Below are positions 60,833-64,000 of a DNA stretch of 64,000 bases, piece after piece (position 1 is the stretch's first letter; the number at the start of each line of letters is the position of its first letter). Under the pieces are notes generated by a model that saw only the letters and a list, made by a program, of their open reading frames with translations, had not been told where the DNA came from and did no database searches. Source of the DNA: an uncultured Caryophanales bacterium (GTDB lineage: Bacteria > Bacillota_I > Bacilli_A > RFN20 > CAG-826). The position numbers and the translations under genes were made by a program. Where the stretch lies: NCBI GenBank assembly GCA_902464635.1, contig CABQKC010000009.1, positions 1 to 64,000 of the forward strand, read 5' to 3'.

Positions 60833-61755
60833 GCTACTTCGGTAGCCTTTTTATTTGCTAGTCTAGGATAGATATAGGTAAATACTAAATCAAATATCAA
60901 TATACCTAGGAAATAACCCATGGTTACATCAGTTGCATTATGTGCACCTCTATATATTCTAGATAATGCAACTAAAGCTCCCCAAATATAGCTAAATATC
61001 CTTATTGATAAGCTTCTATATTTATTTTCCTTGAAATATGGGAAAGTTGATAAGGCGATTATCCCTAAGGCATTCATCGTATGCCCAGAAGGGAAAGAGA
61101 AGCAGTCATCGAATTTGACGTTTATTCCTGGATGAGCTGCTATATCATCTTTATATTGGGCAAAACTCCACCACCCCTGAGGCTTATAAAATGGTAGCCA
61201 GTGTGCTTGAATATCTTCTCCTTCATAAAGCTTTACAAGGAAACGGTAACGAGGACGAAACCAGAATACTTTTATTAGGTTCATTACTACCCATATAGAT
61301 ATATATAGGATAATAATAGATAGGCAAACTCTAAATAGATCGCTTGGATCTTTGCTCCACTTACTAGCAAGTATTGCAAAAGGAAGCGTCAAGGCAACAT
61401 AAATTAGTCCAAACAAAGGAATATATCCATAATTTAGATGCAAGGAGAATATACGGTTGCTATAACTCCTAAGTTGCCCTCCTCCATAGCAATTTGCTAC
61501 TAATATCGATAAAAAGAACAATATTCCATATATAATCGACCTTTTCTTCGTAGATTTATCTCTATTTATAAAGCAATAGAACGAAGCAAAACAAAATAAT
61601 AGCTGGAATAATGCTTCTCCAATCATTTCAAAAGTCTGTCCAAATAGATTACTTGGATTAAATAATGTTGATGAGATATTAAAATCAAAGAAGGCAACAA
61701 TAATAAATGTAATTAAACAAAGTGGGTAAATAATATATCTTTCAATTCTTTTCAT
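60829..61755 (-). CDS. PAP2-family membrane phosphatase
   Basis: A 308-aa integral membrane phosphatase with about six to eight hydrophobic segments. The three acid phosphatase motifs are visible: KVFWFRPRYRFLVK (K-x6-RP type), FSFPSGHTMNALG (PSGH) and LSRIYRGAHNATDVTMG (SRxxxxxH...D). Members hydrolyse phosphatidate, diacylglycerol pyrophosphate or undecaprenyl pyrophosphate. The substrate is open here. An in-frame TTG at 61761 sits against the -10 box; the ATG at 61753-61755, 6 nt after TACAAT and without ribosome-binding site, is the likely start. Its last codons form the pyk terminator. Confidence 0.9.
   Translation of the reverse strand: MKRIERYIIYPLCLITFIIVAFFDFNISSTLFNPSNLFGQTFEMIGEALFQLLFCFASFYCFINRDKSTKKRSIIYGILFFLSILVANCYGGGQLRSYSNRIFSLHLNYGYIPLFGLIYVALTLPFAILASKWSKDPSDLFRVCLSIIILYISIWVVMNLIKVFWFRPRYRFLVKLYEGEDIQAHWLPFYKPQGWWSFAQYKDDIAAHPGINVKFDDCFSFPSGHTMNALGIIALSTFPYFKENKYRSLSIRIFSYIWGALVALSRIYRGAHNATDVTMGYFLGILIFDLVFTYIYPRLANKKATEVA
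60831..60853 (+). terminator. pfkA-pyk terminator inside the PAP2 coding end
   Basis: AGGCTAC-TTCG-GTAGCCT (60831-60848) is a perfect 7-bp stem with a stable UUCG tetraloop followed by five T. On the other strand these bases encode the last residues of the PAP2 protein (ATEVA). Confidence 0.92.
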
Positions 61756-61761
61756 GTCCAA

Positions 61762-61767
61762 ATTGTA
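61762..61767 (-). promoter_or_regulatory. -10 box of a probable leaderless PAP2 transcript
   Basis: TACAAT is followed by TTGGAC and the ATG, a 6-nt gap. GGA lies upstream of the expected transcription start and cannot serve as ribosome-binding site. The -35 is poor. Confidence 0.45.
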
Positions 61768-61870
61768 TTAGATAAAGAGGGGGAACGCTAGAAGAAAAGC
61801 AATAACCTAAAAGATATTCTTATATCAATTACCTACCTCTATAATTATTTTAACTAACAAGGATAAACTT

Positions 61871-62026
61871 ATGGATTTTGATGTCGAAGAATATATAAAT
61901 ACCCATCATGATGAGATCGTTAAAAAGGTCATTGAGTCAGTTGAAGCCACTAAAAAAGGCGAGAAGTCCTATACTCTAGAAGAATCAAAACAATTAATAG
62001 ATAAATTAATTAATGAAAGCAAATGA
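61871..62026 (+). CDS. small acidic protein of unknown function
   Basis: A 51-aa ORF (starts MDFDVEEYINTHHDEIVKKV, ends KLINESK) with AAGGA at good distance before the ATG and a TATAAT near 61842. It is highly charged and predicted helical. YTLEESKQLIDKLINE resembles the helical part of small antitoxin-type proteins, but no toxin gene is adjacent and I make no assignment. It fills the gap between the divergent PAP2 gene and the convergent eno. Confidence 0.6.
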   Translation: MDFDVEEYINTHHDEIVKKVIESVEATKKGEKSYTLEESKQLIDKLINESK

Positions 62027-62027
62027 A

Positions 62028-62053
62028 AAGGGCTACCAATAAAGGCAACCCTT
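62028..62053 (-). terminator. eno terminator
   Basis: On the minus strand AAGGGTTGCC (from 62053) and GGTAGCCCTT (to 62028) pair over ten bases with two G-U, followed by TTCATTT. It overlaps the end of the small plus-strand ORF by only the region after its stop. Confidence 0.75.
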
Positions 62054-62072
62054 CTTTAGTTTTGTTTAATAA

Positions 62073-63383
62073 TTACTTATTGAAACGGAAAGCTTTGATA
62101 CCAGGATAGGTGGCATTTTCACCAAGTTCTTCTTCAATACGGAGAAGTTGGTTATATTTGCAAACACGTTCTGTACGGTTTGGGGCACCAGTCTTGATTT
62201 GTCCAGCATTTAAGGCAACGACTAAATCAGCGATTGTGGTATCTTCGGTTTCACCAGATCTATGGGAAACAACAGCAGTCCAACCAGCATTCTTGGCCAT
62301 CTTGATGGCATTGATGGTTTCGGTTAAAGTTCCGATTTGGTTGAGCTTGATAAGGACGGAATTGGCAACGCCTAATTCGATACCCTTAGCAATGATCTTG
62401 GTGTTGGTAACAAATAGGTCATCACCAACGAGTTGAATCTTCTTGCCAAGCTTTTCGGTAAGGTGTTTCCAACCTTCCCAGTCACCTTCGGCCATACCAT
62501 CTTCTAATGAGATAAGAGGATATTCATTAGCGATCTTGACCCAGTGTTCAACTAATTCGTCAGAAGTATAGACTTTGCCGGATTTTGGTTGATGGTAGAT
62601 AACTTTTCCACCTTCTTCGCCTTTGGCCCATTCACTAGCAGCGGCATCCATGGCAAGCATGAAATCTTTTCCAGGGACATAGCCAGCAGCTTTGATGGCT
62701 TCGATGATTAAGTCTAAGACTTCTTCATCAGCACCAGTAGCAGTATTTGGGGCAAATCCACCTTCATCACCAGCACCAGTGGCAAGTCCTTTACCCTTTA
62801 AATCCTTTTGGAGGGCATGGAAGACTTCGGTGCACCAGCGAAGAGCTTCAGACCAAGTTGGGGCACCAACTGGCATGATAAGGAATTCTTGGGAATCGAT
62901 ATTATCATCAGCATGGGCTCCACCATTCATGATGTTCATCATTGGGACTGGAAGAGTGTTGGCACTTGTTCCACCAATGAAACGATATAGAGGTTCGCCA
63001 AGAGACATAGCAGCTGCATGGGCAGTAGCTAAGGAAACGGCTAAGATGGCATTGGCGCCAAGCCTTCCCTTGTTATCGGTTCCATCAAGTTTGATCATGG
63101 TGAAATCGACTTTGGCAGTATCGGTGGCATCAAGACCAACGATGGCATTTGCAATTTCGGTATTGATATTGTTGACGGCTTTCAATACACCCTTACCACC
63201 ATAAACCTTCTTGTCGCCATCACGTAATTCGATGGCTTCTCTAGTTCCGGTAGAGGCACCACTTGGGGCAGTTGATCTTCCGACTGTACCATCGGCAAGA
63301 GTAACTTCAGCTTCAACAGTTGGATTTCCGCGGCTATCGATTATTTGACGGCCGAAGACTTTAACAATTTTTGTTTTGTCCAT
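62073..63383 (-). CDS. eno: enolase
   Basis: Enolase interconverts 2-phosphoglycerate and phosphoenolpyruvate. It is 436 aa. GRQIIDSRGNPTVEAEVTL is near the N-terminus, the metal and active-site segments include LAMDAAASEWAKG, YPLISLEDGMAEGDWEGW and LVGDDLFVTN, and VLIKLNQIGTLTETI with SHRSGETEDTTIADL is near residue 370. AAAGGAG is the ribosome-binding site. GC-richer codon choice than its neighbours indicates high expression. Confidence 0.98.
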   Translation of the reverse strand: MDKTKIVKVFGRQIIDSRGNPTVEAEVTLADGTVGRSTAPSGASTGTREAIELRDGDKKVYGGKGVLKAVNNINTEIANAIVGLDATDTAKVDFTMIKLDGTDNKGRLGANAILAVSLATAHAAAMSLGEPLYRFIGGTSANTLPVPMMNIMNGGAHADDNIDSQEFLIMPVGAPTWSEALRWCTEVFHALQKDLKGKGLATGAGDEGGFAPNTATGADEEVLDLIIEAIKAAGYVPGKDFMLAMDAAASEWAKGEEGGKVIYHQPKSGKVYTSDELVEHWVKIANEYPLISLEDGMAEGDWEGWKHLTEKLGKKIQLVGDDLFVTNTKIIAKGIELGVANSVLIKLNQIGTLTETINAIKMAKNAGWTAVVSHRSGETEDTTIADLVVALNAGQIKTGAPNRTERVCKYNQLLRIEEELGENATYPGIKAFRFNK

Positions 63384-63416
63384 TCTAAAATCTCCTTTAT
63401 TCTTAGGACCGGTAGA

Positions 63417-63443
63417 ATTATATCCTATTCTATAAATAGAATA
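63417..63443 (-). promoter_or_regulatory. eno promoter with adjoining 18-bp inverted repeat
   Basis: TATAAT (63417-63422) lies 33 nt before the ATG. Directly upstream, TATTCTAT-AA-ATAGAATA (63426-63443) is a perfect inverted repeat with 8-bp arms, occupying the -10/-35 spacer. This is a good position for a repressor site. Confidence 0.5.
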
Positions 63444-63501
63444 AAGAAAATAAGTCTAATTACCGAGATAGCGAAACACTGCTAATGTATTTGTAGAAAT
63501 A

Positions 63502-64000
63502 TCAAAAATTTAATAGAGTTTCTTTTACTTCATCTTGATCTAATGTTGCAAAGTTAAATTCAATAACGTTCCCAACTGATTCAATTTCTATAGATGTCCG
63601 ATAATAAGAGGCATATTTTGATAATATCTTCTTGAATTCTACATAAGGAATACTATAGCCATATTCAGATGTAGCAGTCGAAGAACTATCTAATTCAGGA
63701 ATAGAATAATCTTTTTTCTTACAATAAAAAGCCGCGTCATATAGGAAATTTTCATCATTTACATTCCCAATAATTTGATAATTATAATTATAGAAATGCC
63801 CATTAAATTTAGGTAAATTCTCTTCTTTGCTGAAATCTATTTTAGAAACATAAATATCTTCTCTAGAACTAGAGCTTCCTCTTTCAATGACTTTATCCCC
63901 ATCATAATAAGAATAAATATAAGAGAAGTATGTCCCACTTAGATTTATTTCTTTATCGGATAATAAATCTTCTTCTATTGTAAATTTAGACTCCCCATAT
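63502..64000 (-). CDS. C-terminal part of an unknown protein, cut by the window edge
   Basis: An open frame of 165 codons enters at the right edge and ends at a TGA (63502-63504). The visible part is Tyr/Ser/Asp-rich with alternating strands (INLSGTYFSYIYSYYDGDK, YNYNYQIIGNVNDENFLYD), like the mature part of the lipoproteins at 21-23 kb, and ends DQDEVKETLLNF. No family is recognised. A secreted or lipoprotein-type domain is a guess. Stop-free length over such AT-rich DNA supports a real gene. Confidence 0.7.
   Translation of the reverse strand, partial: YGESKFTIEEDLLSDKEINLSGTYFSYIYSYYDGDKVIERGSSSSREDIYVSKIDFSKEENLPKFNGHFYNYNYQIIGNVNDENFLYDAAFYCKKKDYSIPELDSSSTATSEYGYSIPYVEFKKILSKYASYYRTSIEIESVGNVIEFNFATLDQDEVKETLLNF

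Noticed and set aside
62692..63204. 170-codon open frame antisense to eno
   Set aside because: A shadow of the C/G-ending codon bias of a highly expressed gene. No start signal or recognisable domain.
1..64000. UGA as a tryptophan codon, as in mycoplasmas
   Set aside because: Conserved Trp residues are encoded by TGG and several genes end at TGA in ATGA overlaps, so the standard bacterial code applies.
1..64000. tRNA, rRNA, CRISPR arrays, integrases or intact insertion sequences
   Set aside because: None were visible. Repeated motifs such as GG-(I/L)-G in 35.8-37.6 kb and FKKDG near 25.3 kb are protein-coding repeats, not CRISPR.

Overview
The window is about 64 kb of chromosome from an AT-rich, low-GC Gram-positive-type bacterium of the Bacilli/Erysipelotrichia/Mollicutes-related radiation, probably an uncultured gut lineage with a compact genome. 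That placement rests on gene content: MutS2, RNase HIII, T-box leaders on ileS and pheST, DnaB/DnaI primosome proteins, an MsmK-type sugar ATPase, MraZ-RsmH-FtsA-FtsZ, an ECF S component and NrnA. UGA is used as a stop (for example in the ATGA overlaps), so this is not a code-4 mycoplasma. There is no rRNA, tRNA, CRISPR array or intact insertion sequence. Genes are tightly packed, with ATGA/TAATG overlaps and convergent genes that overlap at their 3' ends.

Layout. 0-9.5 kb: uvrC and mutS2 (minus), rnhC (plus), then the ileS-lspA-rluD operon behind an Ile T-box. 9.8-14 kb: a stripped division cluster, mraZ-rsmH-small FtsL-like protein, then ftsA-like and ftsZ, with no mur, mraY, ftsI or ftsQ genes. 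14.3-17.5 kb: small membrane proteins, a slipin/NfeD pair and a DUF177 protein. 17.5-24.6 kb: pheS-pheT behind a Phe T-box, two lipoproteins, a SpoU methyltransferase and a YgjP-like protease. 24.7-30.2 kb: a DUF523 protein with a long basic tail, an ECF S component, an MsmK-like ATPase, a PucR-type regulator and a GH13 alpha-glucosidase. 30.3-35 kb: a heterodimeric ABC exporter and class II aldolase. 35.2-41.2 kb: a 1206-residue secreted GLUG/Asp-box protein, a CBS protein and a two-gene AAA ATPase plus TOPRIM unit that looks like an anti-phage system. 41.3-48.5 kb: glgB-glgP-dUTPase (minus) and ackA-nrnA (plus). 49-58.2 kb: dnaE-polA-mutM::coaE (plus) against dnaB-dnaI (minus). 58.4-64 kb: pfkA-pyk, a PAP2 phosphatase, a 51-residue ORF, eno and a partial unknown gene.

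Together these genes describe a fermentative glycolytic cell. Oligosaccharides are taken up and hydrolysed (MsmK, GH13), glycogen is branched and phosphorolysed (GlgB, GlgP), and carbon passes through PfkA, Fba, Eno and Pyk to acetate plus ATP (AckA). The replication and repair block is Bacilli-like but derived: DnaE has a degenerate PHP site, PolA seems to have lost proofreading residues, and MutM is fused to CoaE.

The strongest unusual signals are the AAA/TOPRIM pair, the MutM::CoaE fusion, and at least seven genes whose start codon lies only 6-8 nt after a TATAAT-like box with no Shine-Dalgarno sequence (leaderless mRNAs). Others are terminators embedded in the opposing ORF at convergent gene ends, two paralogous 58-61-residue membrane proteins, and MraZ-type 10-bp direct repeats over the mraZ start codon.
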